From assembly GCA_038093515.1 (NCBI GenBank), contig JBBPSI010000033.1, positions 1 to 64,000 on the forward strand: 64,000 bases of DNA. The letters are read 5' to 3'. Shown one piece after another: positions 1 to 13,602 of this stretch. Numbering within the stretch: position 1 is the first letter of the stretch; every line of letters starts with the position of its first letter. The translations under genes were made by a program, and so were the position numbers. Source of the stretch: Butyriboletus loyo (Eukaryota; Basidiomycota; Agaricomycetes; Boletales; Boletaceae). The notes beneath the pieces were generated by a model. That model was given only the letters and a program-made list of their open reading frames with translations. It was not told the DNA's origin and did not search any database.

Positions 1-1397
1 ACTCGGTGCATCGGTCAGTGTCTTTGTCTCCCTTTGCCCTCCTTGCTAACACGTCAACAGGGGGCCTGGCTTCTGGTAACATCGCTGTTATCCACTCAGT
101 GCTCGGTGAAATTACCGATGCAAGTAACCAAGCCGTTGTGTTTCCTATCTACGGTATTATTTGGCCTTTGGGTTCCATCATTGGGTTGGTTCGCTGATTC
201 CCCAGATTAAAATAATACCGCTCACCTTCTTGTCTCAAATTCTAGCCCGCTAATCGGCGGATCATTTTCCCATCCCGCGGACAAGTATCCGCGGTTCTTT
301 GATTACGAACTTTGGAGGGAATACCCCTATTTTCTGCCATGTCTCATCGCAGGCAGCATTTCCATCACTGGCGTCGTCCTTGGTTTTGTTTTCCTAGAAG
401 AGGTGTATATCACCTCACCCCTACTCTTCATCCCTGCTCTTGCTGACCATTCATTACGCAGACCCTTCCTGGAAAACGTAAGCGGAACGGCGAGAAGCAG
501 TCTTCTCTGTCAAGTGGTGTACGGAATACGAATTCGCCCCCCGAAAAACCCATGGATTTGAGGCAGCTGCTGTCTTTGCCCATCATATGGGCATTGGCGA
601 TGTCTGGCTTTGCTCTTAGCTTCCTTGCAACGGCCTTTGAAGTCGTGTTCGTCTTGTTTTGTTATTCTCCCGTTCACAGTGGTGGGCTAGCTTTTTCTGT
701 GAGTCAGCTCTGCGCCGCTTTCCAGGCGACCTGACTTCTTCCACCAGGCATCACAAATTGGTTATTCGTTGGCAGCTTCTGGCACTATATCCGCCGCCCT
801 TCAGGTCTTTATCATGTCATACTTGTTGCGCACGTTTGACTGTGCGAAAATGTACAACTTCTGTATGGGGTTGTGGCCCTATACATATATCGCACTTCCT
901 ATATTGAACGTCATCGCGCGCAACGGTATCGATAACGAGACTGGCCAGATGGACGTTTATACCATTGCTACCCTCTGGACTGGCATCGCGACCGTTCTCG
1001 TGCTTTCAAGAGTCGGTGGTCTGGCATACTCGTCAGTCGTTTTTCGTTGCTTCTCGGAAATACTAGTTGATGAAAAATATGAAACAGACTGAGCATGATT
1101 CTCATCAAGGAAAACGTCCCCTCACCGGCATCTTTAGGCCAATCCAATGGTATCGTTCAATTTTCCATGTGCTCAGCGCGATCATTAGCCCCGTTCCTGG
1201 TCAGGTATGGGCTCCCATGATCTCCGCAGTGCCTGGCATGTGCTCATTCTTCCGTGTTCAGCTCCTTGTTTGTCTTGTCCATCGATAACAACCTCCTTGG
1301 AGGTTATCTGTGGGTTGTCTTCATGGTTTCCCTCGCGTACTTTAGTGCGACTATTTCTCGCAAAATCTCGCTTCATAGCAAGAAAACCGTCTCCTGA
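1..1397 (+). CDS. MFS general substrate transporter, 3' part (5' end outside window)
   Basis: Membrane transporter of the major facilitator superfamily; the substrate is not predictable. The window opens in an exon (1-13) followed by a 47-nt intron (14-60, GTCAGT..CTAAC..CAACAG). The join reads TRCIGGLASGNIAV, and the next exon continues with GEITDASNQAVVFPIYG, the conserved loop of fungal MFS proteins. Further hydrophobic segments follow (SLPIIWALAMSGFALSFLAT near 560-625; the VFIMSYLLRTFD region near 805-840). The last exon ends in a charged tail with stop TGA 1395-1397. Several short introns interrupt the frame. Only about the last two thirds of the protein is present. Confidence 0.85.
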
Positions 1398-1931
1398 TCA
1401 CCCATGTTCATGAAAGTTATCACCTTATGACGTCTCATAAAATCAGCCAACGACTTGTATTCTGCCTCAGGCACATCATATCCCTTGTTTTGTCAGCTAG
1501 CATTTTCACGTTCGCCTATATCCCAAAATTACACTGCGGTACGCAGACCGGCCTCGGTTAGGAGAAACAAAAAATCCAAATACTTGGATGGTTTTAGCAT
1601 CGTCGAGCAGCACTTTGTTGAATGTATAATAAGGAGGAATGAATCGAAGGACATGGTCAGCAATCGTAACTTTTCAAACACAACACATTCGATTAGTCCG
1701 TACTGCAGCGTTCAATTCCTGCAACTACGTACATCATCCCTGCACTGACGTGCGCAAGACTCATAAATTGCCTCAGCACTCGTTGTGTGCAGCGGGCTAT
1801 CGCTTTATCGATCCAAAATGTGCAATACCTTTGTTTCAATTATGATAGGATAAAACATATATTGACATATCAGAGGGGATAATTTGTGCTGGAACCGACC
1901 ATCCATTCCGACAATTACAAGATCCAAAAGA
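1398..1931. other. Intergenic, no gene seen
   Basis: This 534-nt stretch lies between the converging 3' ends of the MFS gene and the acyl-CoA synthetase gene. Short open frames here have no recognisable family and no coherent splice pattern. It is probably 3' UTR and spacer. Confidence 0.5.
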
Positions 1932-4785
1932 TTATAATTTGCTTGGTTGACTGTTCGCCTCGCCGAGTGCGTAGAGCGCGTCGAGTTCGGCCTTGTATTT
2001 GGCGTAGGCATCCTTGCGACGCAATTTGAATGTCGGTGTCAACGTGTTGTCCTCGACACTGAAAGGATCCATGTTCAAATGAATCCGCTTTACGAACTCG
2101 AACCTAGAGGCCAAGGAAAGGAAGAACCGATTACTCAGTAGTTGGTCGGAGGAAGCATGCGCAAACAATTCCTACCCAGAAAGCTGTCTCTTCTTCGCTT
2201 CCTTGGTGAGCAACTCGAGGACCTCCTGGATCACCCTAGGATCTTTCACTGCCTCCCTCAGTGCTTCGGTATTATCAACACTGATCTTCCTCCCAAATAA
2301 CGCAGACACCAAGGGTGCGAGGACGACAGGGTCAGGGATCACGACAGCGAGGAGGTAGGGCTGTAAGGAGTCGCCATGCACATAGATTTGTTGTACGATT
2401 GGGCAAGCAGTGTACGAGTTCTCGACTTTCTCGAGTGCGACGTACTCGCCTTGTGCGAGCTTCATGATGTTCTGCAACGAGACAACAACACGTCTGTGTA
2501 TCATGAAGCAAGTACGAGGAGGAGATACACACCTTGACTCTGTCAATGATCCTGAAGCGGCCTTGGCTGTCAACCTCTGCAACATCACCCGTGTGTATCC
2601 ATCCATCCTTGAAAGTATCCTGAGTATTTTTCTCGTCTGATGCCATGTGAGTTGTGTGGTTGCGCAAGCGTTGAGGTACGTACCTTTGTAATATCCAATG
2701 AAGCAGTTCATACCACGGACGCAGAGTTCTCCACGAGCGTTGGGCTTATCCTCGGCCGTGTAGTTCATTTCAGGCACATCAACGAGTTTCAATTCGTTGA
2801 CAGGTTGAGGGGGCCCAATGGTACCACCGCTAGTGGGGTCATCTTGAATAGTATGCGTGCAAGTACCGCAGTTCTCCGTCATACCATATCTGAGAGAAAA
2901 ATTGGCATTCCGCACCCAACCAAAGGCTCTCAGACTCACCCTGGAAAATGAAGAATGAGAGATGCGCAGAGACAAAAGAGTAGAATGTACCTTCAGTGAC
3001 GTCACAGTAAAGAGCGATCTTCAAGAAGTCAATCACCTCTGCGCTGATCGGAGCTGAACCCGTGCTGAGTAGCAACACATTACCACCGAGGACGGCTCGA
3101 ATCTTCATCAAGGATTGTATCTGCGCAAACATCTATATTCCGGAATATTGCATACCTTGCTAAACACCAGATAGTCCCACAGTAGGTGCGTGTTGATACC
3201 GGTTGCGTGCAACTGAGTAAGTTTGGTCTGGACAGCCAGTCGAAATAACGCTCCCTTCAAACCTGGTACATCGCCAGCAGCCATGGCTGATTGGTATAGT
3301 CGGTTGAGAACACGTGGGACAGCTGGGAAGATATGAGGCTTTAGGAATTGTGCATCTTCGAGGAGTCTCAAGGGGTCGCCAGTATAATACCCGATACAAC
3401 CACCGAGAGCGACCACCGTTAATTCCACTACTCGCTGAAAAAAATCATGAGGCAGAGGCTATGGTTAAACGCATTGTAATAACCTCATATATGTGGGCCA
3501 AGGGAAGATATGACAGAAGGCAAGGGCAAGTGTTCGGAGGGTAGATAATGCCAAATGTGTTTGAATAAGCCGAGCTGGCGAGGTTTCCGTGAGTAAGAAC
3601 AGCTCCTGCCAGGATATGAACAAGAATAACAATAAAATGTCAAGAAAACGTAATACCTTTGGGACGATTTGTAGTTCCCTGGTAAAACCAAGGGTCAGGG
3701 CAAGATCACATGAGCGACAAGGAAAGGCATACGGAAGTGTAGCACAATGATGCAACCTGGTCCGTCAACGCAGGAAGAGGGTCTATCAGATGTGCTTCAC
3801 CGAAACTTTCAACTGAATGTCAAGCATTGAGTAATCGAAGGGTAAAGGAACAGGAAAAGCGCACTCTCGCTCAGGTCTTTTATTTGCACGCCAACGGTTT
3901 CGGCCCAGGAGACAAGCGCGCGGCGTACTTGCTTGTCTAGGGGGTCAAACGAGACGATCATCTTCAAAACAGGAATTTTCGAAGACATCTTGAGAAGTGT
4001 CGGTATATGGTCTGGGGTCGTGAATACGACGGAGAGCGAAGAGTGGTTGATGCTATAGTACGGGTCAATTCAGTTATAGCCAGTCTTTTGAATCACCGCA
4101 CATAAAGTCTGCGAGAGGTAAGCCTGTGAAACACATTCATCAACGAATTCTATTCTTACCAACTGAATCCACCCCCAGGGTATCATACAGGCTGACGCCG
4201 ACTTTGCCGTAGGCATGGAGAGCGAATTCGACGATTTGCCACTCTGATTTTCGTCAGTGTACCATTGTTCCCGAGGACCCGCTGTCTACTTACCTGGTCG
4301 ATTGCATGACCAAATGCCGACCGCTTCCAGATCGTCCGCCTTGAGGACTCCTGACTTGAAGAGTTCATGCAAAGCACTACCGATTTTGCGTCTCCGGGCA
4401 TCCACTTGCTTATAGGTCTGCCATACGTACGGCGCGAACTTCAATGGCTGTGTAGAAATGACGGGTCTATAGCCAAGAAGTCTACCGTCTGGATTGTGTT
4501 GAAAACCGTTGTCAAAAATCTCCGGCAAGGTCTTGAAAACGCCAGGTGAGTTGGCATCGAGGAATCCGAACAAGGCTACGATTGCATCAGATGGTTAATA
4601 TTCCATATCGTGGGAGTGATAGTTACCACTCTGATAGTGTGCTGTATGGGGGGAATAAACCAAAGTGGTTTGGGGAAGCAGCAGAGAAGCGTACCAGTCT
4701 GGCCGGGCCGTTTGGTTCCAGGTACAGACACGGACTGGACGGAGTAGTCGATTTTATCTGGCAGAGGAACGGGGATAACCACCAT
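1932..4785 (-). CDS. Long-chain acyl-CoA synthetase with C-terminal SKL (peroxisomal type)
   Basis: Activates fatty acids to acyl-CoA with ATP. ATG is at 4783-4785; exon 1 ends at 4695 and intron 4576-4694 follows, giving PGQTALFGFLDANSPGVF. The AMP-binding P-loop YTSGTTNRPKG is rebuilt across an intron near 3670-3735 and is followed by AVLTHGNL. Later exons carry GYGMTEN (adenylate site), GWIHTGD and the C-terminal hinge region (IIDRVKNIMKLAQGEYVALE). The protein ends QPSKL, a perfect PTS1 signal, so beta-oxidation in peroxisomes is the likely setting. At least ten introns are present. The gene is divergent from the CtIP-like gene. Confidence 0.93.
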
Positions 4786-5136
4786 GTTGTTCGCAGCGAG
4801 AGGGTAGATTCAGAGATGGAGGTGAATGGCAGTTGAATGGCAGTTGAAGTTTTCTGCAGACAAGTGGCAGTGTGTCATTTATGAATTCGTCCCCGGCGAC
4901 AAAAGCGGACCCGACCCGTGGCACATGAAAATCGACCCAAGGTCTTCTTGGAAAAAAAGCAGGTCCGAAACTAGATCTTCACCCGAATTCCTACAGCCAA
5001 CTCCTCCACGGGTAGCACGGATAGTATCAGAGAATAAAACACAATTTTATTGGGGTTAGAGCGACTGGTCCTACTCCCGCTGAAACGCGATCACGTGATG
5101 GGCATTACTCCACGACGCGGACATCACGGAAACCTA
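4786..5136. promoter_or_regulatory. Divergent intergenic region between acyl-CoA synthetase and CtIP-like gene
   Basis: A 351-nt region between two start codons, presumably holding both promoters. It contains a short dispersed repeat copy (4962-5036, listed separately) and no convincing ORF of its own. Confidence 0.5.
4962..5036. repeat. Short dispersed repeat, copy A
   Basis: It starts with GTCCGAAACTAGATCTTCAC and ends with CACGGATAGTATCAGAGAAT. Both end blocks recur in the same order and orientation in copy B at 26080-26226, with few changes. The middle differs and is shorter here. Nature unknown: perhaps a SINE or a small transposon remnant. Confidence 0.5.
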
Positions 5137-6333
5137 ATGGAACCACCGACAGACACAGCAAGTCTACGCGCCCAAGTCACCAGTCTTCAGGCAGAGCTCG
5201 ATTCACTCCGTGCCCGGTATGACACGCTTCTGGAAGCCAAGAATCGGGCCGCAGAGCGTTACAAGGCCGACTACAAGAAATGGCGAGACTTCAAGCGGTG
5301 GCTGTTTCGAGACGCTGAGACGGATGAGCACGTCAAGTCATTTCTCAAAGGTGGCGAATTAGTCGCATATAGACGGGCATCAGCACTTGGAAAGCGAAAG
5401 CAGCTTGAAGAGTTTGGGCCGAATCTGGAGCATGCAGGGGAAGAAGACCACGACACAAAGGGCCATAGACAAGAATCCGTTCGTAACATGAAAGTCGAAC
5501 GTCCTCATTCCCCTCCGGTAGCAGTGGCACCCAGGCACCAGCGGAGAAAATCGTATCACGGTGGACCTTCACACAAGGTTCTTTCGCCGTCTCCCGGTAG
5601 CAACAAAGATCCGTCTAATCACGCTGATAAATCTTCGGTACTCGTTGATAATATTGTGTTGGCTCTGGATTCCGAAGCGGCCTTGGACCGAGAACCGTTT
5701 GTAGAGATGCCGTGTAAAGCAGGACCCTCTCGGTCGACTCCATTGACCGAACCTCGCAAAGCCAGAGGAAGATACGCACACGTACCGTACGTGTTTTATA
5801 AGTAGTCCATCAACACATCATGACACCACCACATCTAGGTCAGGAATGGACACGATCAACTCCAGGTTTTCTATTCAGAAAGACAGAAATGATGGCATGG
5901 ATTTTCAGTATGATGCTGTTGTTCGCAATCGGGAAGAACGAAAACATATGCTTGGAAGTGATTGTGAATGCTGTCGTGAGGTAAGCGGCAATGTGCTGGC
6001 GAGGAGCCTCTCTCGACTAAATCTCCGGCGTACCAGTACTATGAAGCTGTCGGGCCATTACCAGCTTCGCGACAGCCACTCTGGCGGACACCAACAAAGC
6101 ACAAGACTTCTTACCAGCTTCACGCATCCGACAACGACAAGGAAAATACCGATGAGGTGAAGGAACATAAACAACTGATCTCACGACACCGTCATCACTG
6201 GCACAGACCAAGGACCCCACCTGGTTACTGGGATATTGGATTTCCAGATACACAAGAAGTTTTGGATATTAATCGGCGTGCGGCAGAGATGCATAAGCGC
6301 AAGCTCGTCGACGTGGAAGCAGAAGCAAAGTAA
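5137..6333 (+). CDS. Ctp1/Sae2/CtIP family DNA endonuclease activator
   Basis: Predicted cofactor of the Mre11-Rad50-Nbs1 nuclease in DNA double-strand break resection. Three exons: 5137-5786, 5839-5980, 6037-6333, with 52- and 56-nt introns that join in frame (362 aa). The N-terminus is a coiled coil (SLRAQVTSLQAELDSLRARY), as expected for the tetramerisation region. The middle is Ser/Pro/His-rich and poorly conserved. The C-terminal third carries the Sae2-type signature: VVRNREERKHMLGSDCECC (Zn/CxxC-like), then SRHRHHWHRPRTPPGYWDIG, containing the family's RHR motif. The start is the ATG at 5137, directly before the coiled coil. Confidence 0.9.
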
Positions 6334-6434
6334 GCATCCAGTGGATGTAAGAGAGGACTCTCCCTGAAATCATGACTAGGAGCAACAATGGCAGATACGT
6401 AGAACGGGCGCCGAGGACCCCTTGATCAACACTG

Positions 6435-8741
6435 TCAATGATTCAATGGAGAATCTATAGATGCTTGGGGGAATGTGTCTAGCATTTGTCCATGCAAAAG
6501 TCTCTTGCCAAGACGAATCGGATGGTAATGTCGCGCGAGTCGCCGCCAAAGGCCCGCTATCGAATACGTCGGTTCTATGTAAAAGAGGAATTCAATAAAC
6601 CCACCATACTGCACGAAAACGATTGAATATGGAAGTGGATGACTCTGCGAAAATCAACAAGACGTGTGTCAACAAAGAAATAATCCGTACCCTGACCGTG
6701 ACTGTACAACCAAGAGCAGTGCGATTTACTTGCAGGTAGGTGTCACCTGGATTCCTAATCGTCAAACCGCAGTACAAAAGGGGGTATCACTTAGATCACA
6801 TACCAGGCAACCTCTGAGCGTCTTTAGCCCTCAACATGAGGGCAAACAGCGGGAAATGGTTCATGAAAGCCAGTAACGTCTCGCAGCTGGCATACAAGAT
6901 AATTATTCCAAGCCGCATCTGATCCAGAACACTCAAGATTGTACCGTGGTACCGGCATGGGAAAGATCTTACCAGTGCGAACAGTGTGTAATAAACCAGG
7001 ATCGTCGGGAAAAGGTGGGCTGCGAGTGTGAACAAAATGGTTCCAAGCAGCAGTTGGTCGACGTCATAATCCCAAGGATCCGTGCGATTTCGGAGGATGT
7101 TATATCGTCTGCCTATCAATTTGGAGTCCACATTGAATGAGTTGTTGCAGAACCATGTTCAAGGTGAGAGTCGCACCTCTAAAGAGGTTCCATAACGAAC
7201 CGATCAGCAAAAGTACATGTCGATAGATTGTTGAGGAGATGAAGTAACACGCATGTAGGTGAGCAGTAAGAACGCTGATTAAATCTAGGGACAACGATAG
7301 AGTCATCGTCATGCCAAGGAGGCTGGTGGTCTCTATGACGAAACTGATGGCGGGTAACAGCGATAGGCTGTAGTGAAGAAGTTCTGTGACGGAAAGTAAG
7401 CCAACCGGGAGTATAAAAAAAACAGGATAAATACCCACTCGTCCATCGTGTTATTAGACCTATGAACCCATGAGAACAGAATCTGCTCAACTCCGTGTTG
7501 AGCTTCAAGCCTGCGGGCCAGCTATCCAGCCACGATAACACCCGTTGAACGCGAACAGCGAGGGCGCTCTATCAGGGGATGATGAGCAAGGAGAGGGTAA
7601 AATTCTCATTAACCTTGGATCCCGTACCTCAAGACCATCAGCTACCATTGCGTTAAGCACGTCACGATTCTGACAGAGGAACTGGCGAAATGCCAGACCA
7701 ATGATCAAATCGTTCCAGATTACCCAGATGCAACTATAATGCCTTCAAGGGGTCACATTAGGGCGAAAGTGCTGACATACGACTGGAATACCTGTTGTAT
7801 GCGGAACTCGAGAGTGCTATATGCTCATTGGATTGGACGTGCCGCCGTTGGGTTAATTGATACAACACCATCGCTCGTCCTTCTGTCTGTCGCACTGAGG
7901 TGGGCCTAAGCACTTCATCTTCTCGTCCATGAGAAGTGCACGAACCCGCGAAACTAATTTTTCTCAATTCTGCCAAGAAGCCGTGCTCCCCCAAAACATC
8001 AGAGAGTGACGATGATGTTATGTGGCGCTGCGGTCGTTCGAAAGTTTTATCTACATTCCGACTTGAGTTGTACTTCAATGACTGAGATCGACAGTTTTCT
8101 ACAGCTTCTTCGAGTGATCTTGCTGCGTTCCACTACGTGCTGGTGTTCGGAACGGCACATGGAAGCTAGACACTGCTCACCAGATCAACTACGAGCCGGT
8201 ATTCGGGAACATTGAGTTTTATATCCCTCCTCCGCGTAAAGTCCTGGGCCAGCGACATGTCCATCGGCGTCTCCACTTCGTCAAAGATGGGAGGAATACT
8301 ATGTGCGTCTACTTCAGCGGCATAGAACCTCATAGAACTTTTAGCATGACGGTGGTAGTAAATGAAACGGAGTGGGTTTATTCTGCATATTTGTCAGTCT
8401 TTGTAAATTGTGCGGTACGGAATTAAAAGTACAATGATGCATCATAATCCCCCAAGCTCGGAATAGTCGATGAGCGGGACGACGAGAAAGTGGCAGATCC
8501 GAGGACGGTGGGTGCCCCACACGAAGCAAGAAGAGCTCGGAGATCATTCGACTGGATAGTGTTTGCTAGTGTGGCATCGGCGTCGGCTCGCTGGCTGACA
8601 TGAGTAGGTCGAGTAGGTCTGAGAGGTTTGACTCACCGTATTTGTGTTGAGGACACCAGCCACACACACAGTGTCGTGTTTAATCCAACCGTAGCAGTAA
8701 CCGTCGTAAAGGACATCCCGCGGCCAGAAAATTGTGGACAT
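6435..8741 (-). CDS. GPI1: GPI1/PIG-Q, subunit of GPI-N-acetylglucosaminyltransferase
   Basis: Subunit of the ER enzyme that makes GlcNAc-PI, the first step of GPI-anchor synthesis. ATG 8739-8741 begins MSTIFWPRDVLYDGYCYGW, the usual fungal GPI1 N-terminus. Later exons give INPLRFIYYHRHAKSSMRFY, CIWVIWNDLIIGLAFRQFL and the membrane core DYDVDQLLLGTILFTLAAHL. The segment NHFPLFALMLRAKDAQRLPG joins GDTYLQV across an intron. The last exon, reached by a phase-0 intron, gives HPLPYSIVFVQYGGF and WRRLARHYHPIRLGKRLLHG, ending at 6435-6437. The middle exons (7750-8340) are less certain. It converges with the CtIP-like gene, 101 nt apart. Confidence 0.9.
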
Positions 8742-9134
8742 AGATTGTGGATGTTCTGTCTAAACGATTCTTACCGCGTGCACCATGGTCGGGCCGGTCG
8801 GGCCGGAACTTATTATTTAACACTGGTCAGACTGTAGTGAGTACGCCTACATTTACAACACACGATGCGATTTGGTCCATGAACAAGGAAGAAGCCGTTC
8901 ATCAGCTTCAACACTCCTCCGAATTCGGAGGGATTGGCAAGCCGCATGTAGGTTGTCATGAATCATCACGTTAAAAAAAATCAGAGTAGAGAGCTCCCTG
9001 AAAGCTTTCCGTGAAACCTCAAGGATTCAGATCCAGTTGGAGATGGACGTGCAAAAAAGCTTTCAGGCAAAGACAAAATAATACAGGCAAAGGTTGCAGT
9101 AGACATCCAGGATCGATGTATGGAAGTCGAACCA
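8742..9134. other. Intergenic spacer upstream of GPI1
   Basis: This 393-nt spacer between two minus-strand genes should hold the 3' UTR of the PFK2/FBPase gene and the GPI1 promoter. No conserved ORF or RNA was recognised. Confidence 0.45.
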
Positions 9135-11418
<2,284 letters not shown>

Positions 11419-11501
11419 TGCGTGTCCGTTTGATAAGGGTCGAGTAAGCCAGCCGACTTTCGGTAGTCACAGCATTGGGTACGCCCCGTCCGTTGTCCCC
11501 G
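11419..11501. promoter_or_regulatory. 83-bp shared divergent promoter, PFK2/FBPase and PBN1
   Basis: Only 83 nt separate the two ATGs, so the core promoters must overlap or lie partly inside transcribed sequence. No TATA box is evident. Confidence 0.4.
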
Positions 11502-12187
11502 ATGACTTCAACAGTGCTCTCGCATTCCCTCCAGCCGCACCGTGGATTTCACTCGACTCTGTCCACAATAATTGCATTGGACCCTCCTGATTCAGACTGC
11601 TCTTTCTTTGCACAGTATACATTTCCCCAAAGCATCATCATTGACAGATATGAACTCATAGACCGCCATCTTTCCTTTGAGTTCTGGGGCGAATCAAACC
11701 TGGAGCTCCCCGTGTTCGCTCTTAACCAATCTGTCAATTCCCTGCTACTCATAAATGCCACTCCCACCGATTCTCGCCCGCAACAAATCACCGTAGACGT
11801 TCCTGTCCACGCGCGGTATGGCGAACCAGCTGAGGCTCAGACTTCATCTCAGTCAATTATAATATCTTCCCCCACGTGCTTCTGGACTTGTCCTCGTTGT
11901 GCGTATGCTGTGTATATTGTTGTCCTCCACGCTCTGAAGTTGCCTCAGCAAGTGTATCCTCTGCGCCGGTAGCAAATTCGATCATGCTCGACTCACTGGC
12001 ACATTTCTCACTACTGAGCGCGTCGTCATATCATGCATTGCTTCAAGTCCCTGTGGCTTCCAAGCGTGACTTGCTCCCTGTCGAGATGGGGACTGCAGCT
12101 GTCATCTTCGCAGCATTCCTATGGCTAGTTTACCGCTCCTGGAGAGTTGCGGCCGCGCTCCGGCCCTGTCACCTTAAAGAACTATAG
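11502..12187 (+). CDS. PIG-X/PBN1-like GPI-mannosyltransferase I stabilising subunit
   Basis: ER membrane protein expected to stabilise the catalytic subunit (PIG-M/GPI14) that adds the first mannose to GPI. The ATG at 11502 starts MTSTVLSHSLQPHRGFHSTL. Lumenal motifs of the family follow: FPQSIIIDRYEL, LSFEFWGESNLELPV, ITVDVPVHARYGEP, CFWTCP. One short intron of about 41-45 nt near 11900-11940 links to the last exon, which contains the membrane anchor (EMGTAAVIFAAFLWLVYRSW) and ends at 12187. An exon boundary uncertainty of a few nt remains at this intron. Confidence 0.85.
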
Positions 12188-12308
12188 AGTTGATCATGGA
12201 CGTGCGTTTCGATGAACGTGACAAGGATGCAATAGCAAGAAAGATCTGTACGTACAAATACTCTAAGCAAAGCGGCGCGGCAGCCCATTCTGAACATACG
12301 CCATCAAG

Positions 12309-13096
12309 CTAGACAACTACACAACGCCGTTGTTTCACCATCTTTCCCCAACGACCTTTCATACTTTCCTTGAGGGCAAGGTTGAAGACATCCTGGACAC
12401 CAGTACCAGTCTTTGCTGAGCATTCAACGTACTTGGCCCCAATCTCCTTTGCCACGTTGGCGCCTTGCTCAGCCGACACTGGTACTTGTCCCTGTGCACT
12501 GAGCATACGTCGCGTTTGGTCGTCCCGTCGCAGGTCAATCTTTGTGCCAACCAATATAAGGGGCGTTCCTTCGCAGAAATGTGCTATCTCGGGATACCAC
12601 TTGAAACCGTAGTTGAGGGAACGTAAGATATCATAGGAAGTGGGCTGAAATGCGAACCTTATCTTGGACATTTCCGAGGCTAACCGGGAAGTCGATTGAA
12701 AAGACAATGAGAATCACGTCGCTCTCCGGGTAACTCAGCGGTCGTAATCGATCGTATTCTTCTTGTCCTGCAGTGTCCCAAAGCGCCAGTTCCACCAGCT
12801 TTCCCTCAAACTGGATCTGCGTCACGTAGTTCTCGAATACTGTTGGTATATAGGACTGCCCAGCAGCAGCTCTCTGAGCCTCTGAGCCGAGGGTAGGTCT
12901 GGATGTATGCGCACCTCTGGAAACCTATTTTCCGCGTATACGATGAGGAGACACGTCTTTCCGCACCCGCCTTAGTATGATATCATTGAACGATGTTGCG
13001 AAGGACGAACGAACTATCGCGCGCACCATCACCCACTACGACAAGTTTCTTCTTCACGTCGGGCCGGCGAACACCAGCTTGATATGATGGCTCCAT
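12309..13096 (-). CDS. Rho family small GTPase
   Basis: Signalling GTPase of the Rho group, probably acting in polarity and cell wall control. Exons give [20 protein letters not shown], then P-loop [11 protein letters not shown] built across an intron, RFPE joined to [11 protein letters not shown] (effector loop), [26 protein letters not shown] and [14 protein letters not shown]. The C-terminus is KQRRCVVV, a CaaX box with a basic patch; a terminal Val is compatible with geranylgeranylation or farnesylation. The position after GDG is Gly rather than the more common Ala. Whether this is a Rho1- or Rho2-type member cannot be settled by eye. Divergent from YPT1. Confidence 0.93.
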
Positions 13097-13602
13097 GGTC
13101 CTTGAACGACGGGCTAGGTTCAGAGAGGTAACAGAGACAGAAAACACGCAGAGCAGCTGCGGTGCTGTCGTATAGTGGTCACGTGCCGCGTGTCATCGAC
13201 GACATCCTATCGTCAAGTTCTTACAGACGACGAGCTGGATGTGATGCTCGCCAAACCGCTGGATGAAACAGTAGCGCGTGGCCCCAATCTATTTGTAGTA
13301 GTAGCATCTTTCCTCCAGAACCAAAAGGATCGCATTTTTGCAAGGCCAAACCAACACTGTACAACTAAACGACGACTCGATGACCCTCAGGATGGCTCGC
13401 GACGGCGACGATGGCAGGAAACGAGTGGAAACCAGTTTGAGACCGAGGCGCACTCGGAGGGGGTGTGGCGGTACAGCATTGTTTCAATTTGTCGGCAAAG
13501 TCACACCTTGGCCACGCGTCACGCAGTACACAGCTCCTTCTCTTTGGCCAATTCACCAACCACCGACCTCAACGTCCAAAGTCCCCCTCCTCAACGCCCA
13601 CC
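13097..13602. promoter_or_regulatory. Divergent intergenic region, Rho GTPase and YPT1
   Basis: A 506-nt region between the two ATGs, expected to hold both promoters and 5' UTRs. Open frames crossing it are GC-driven and have no family similarity. Confidence 0.45.
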
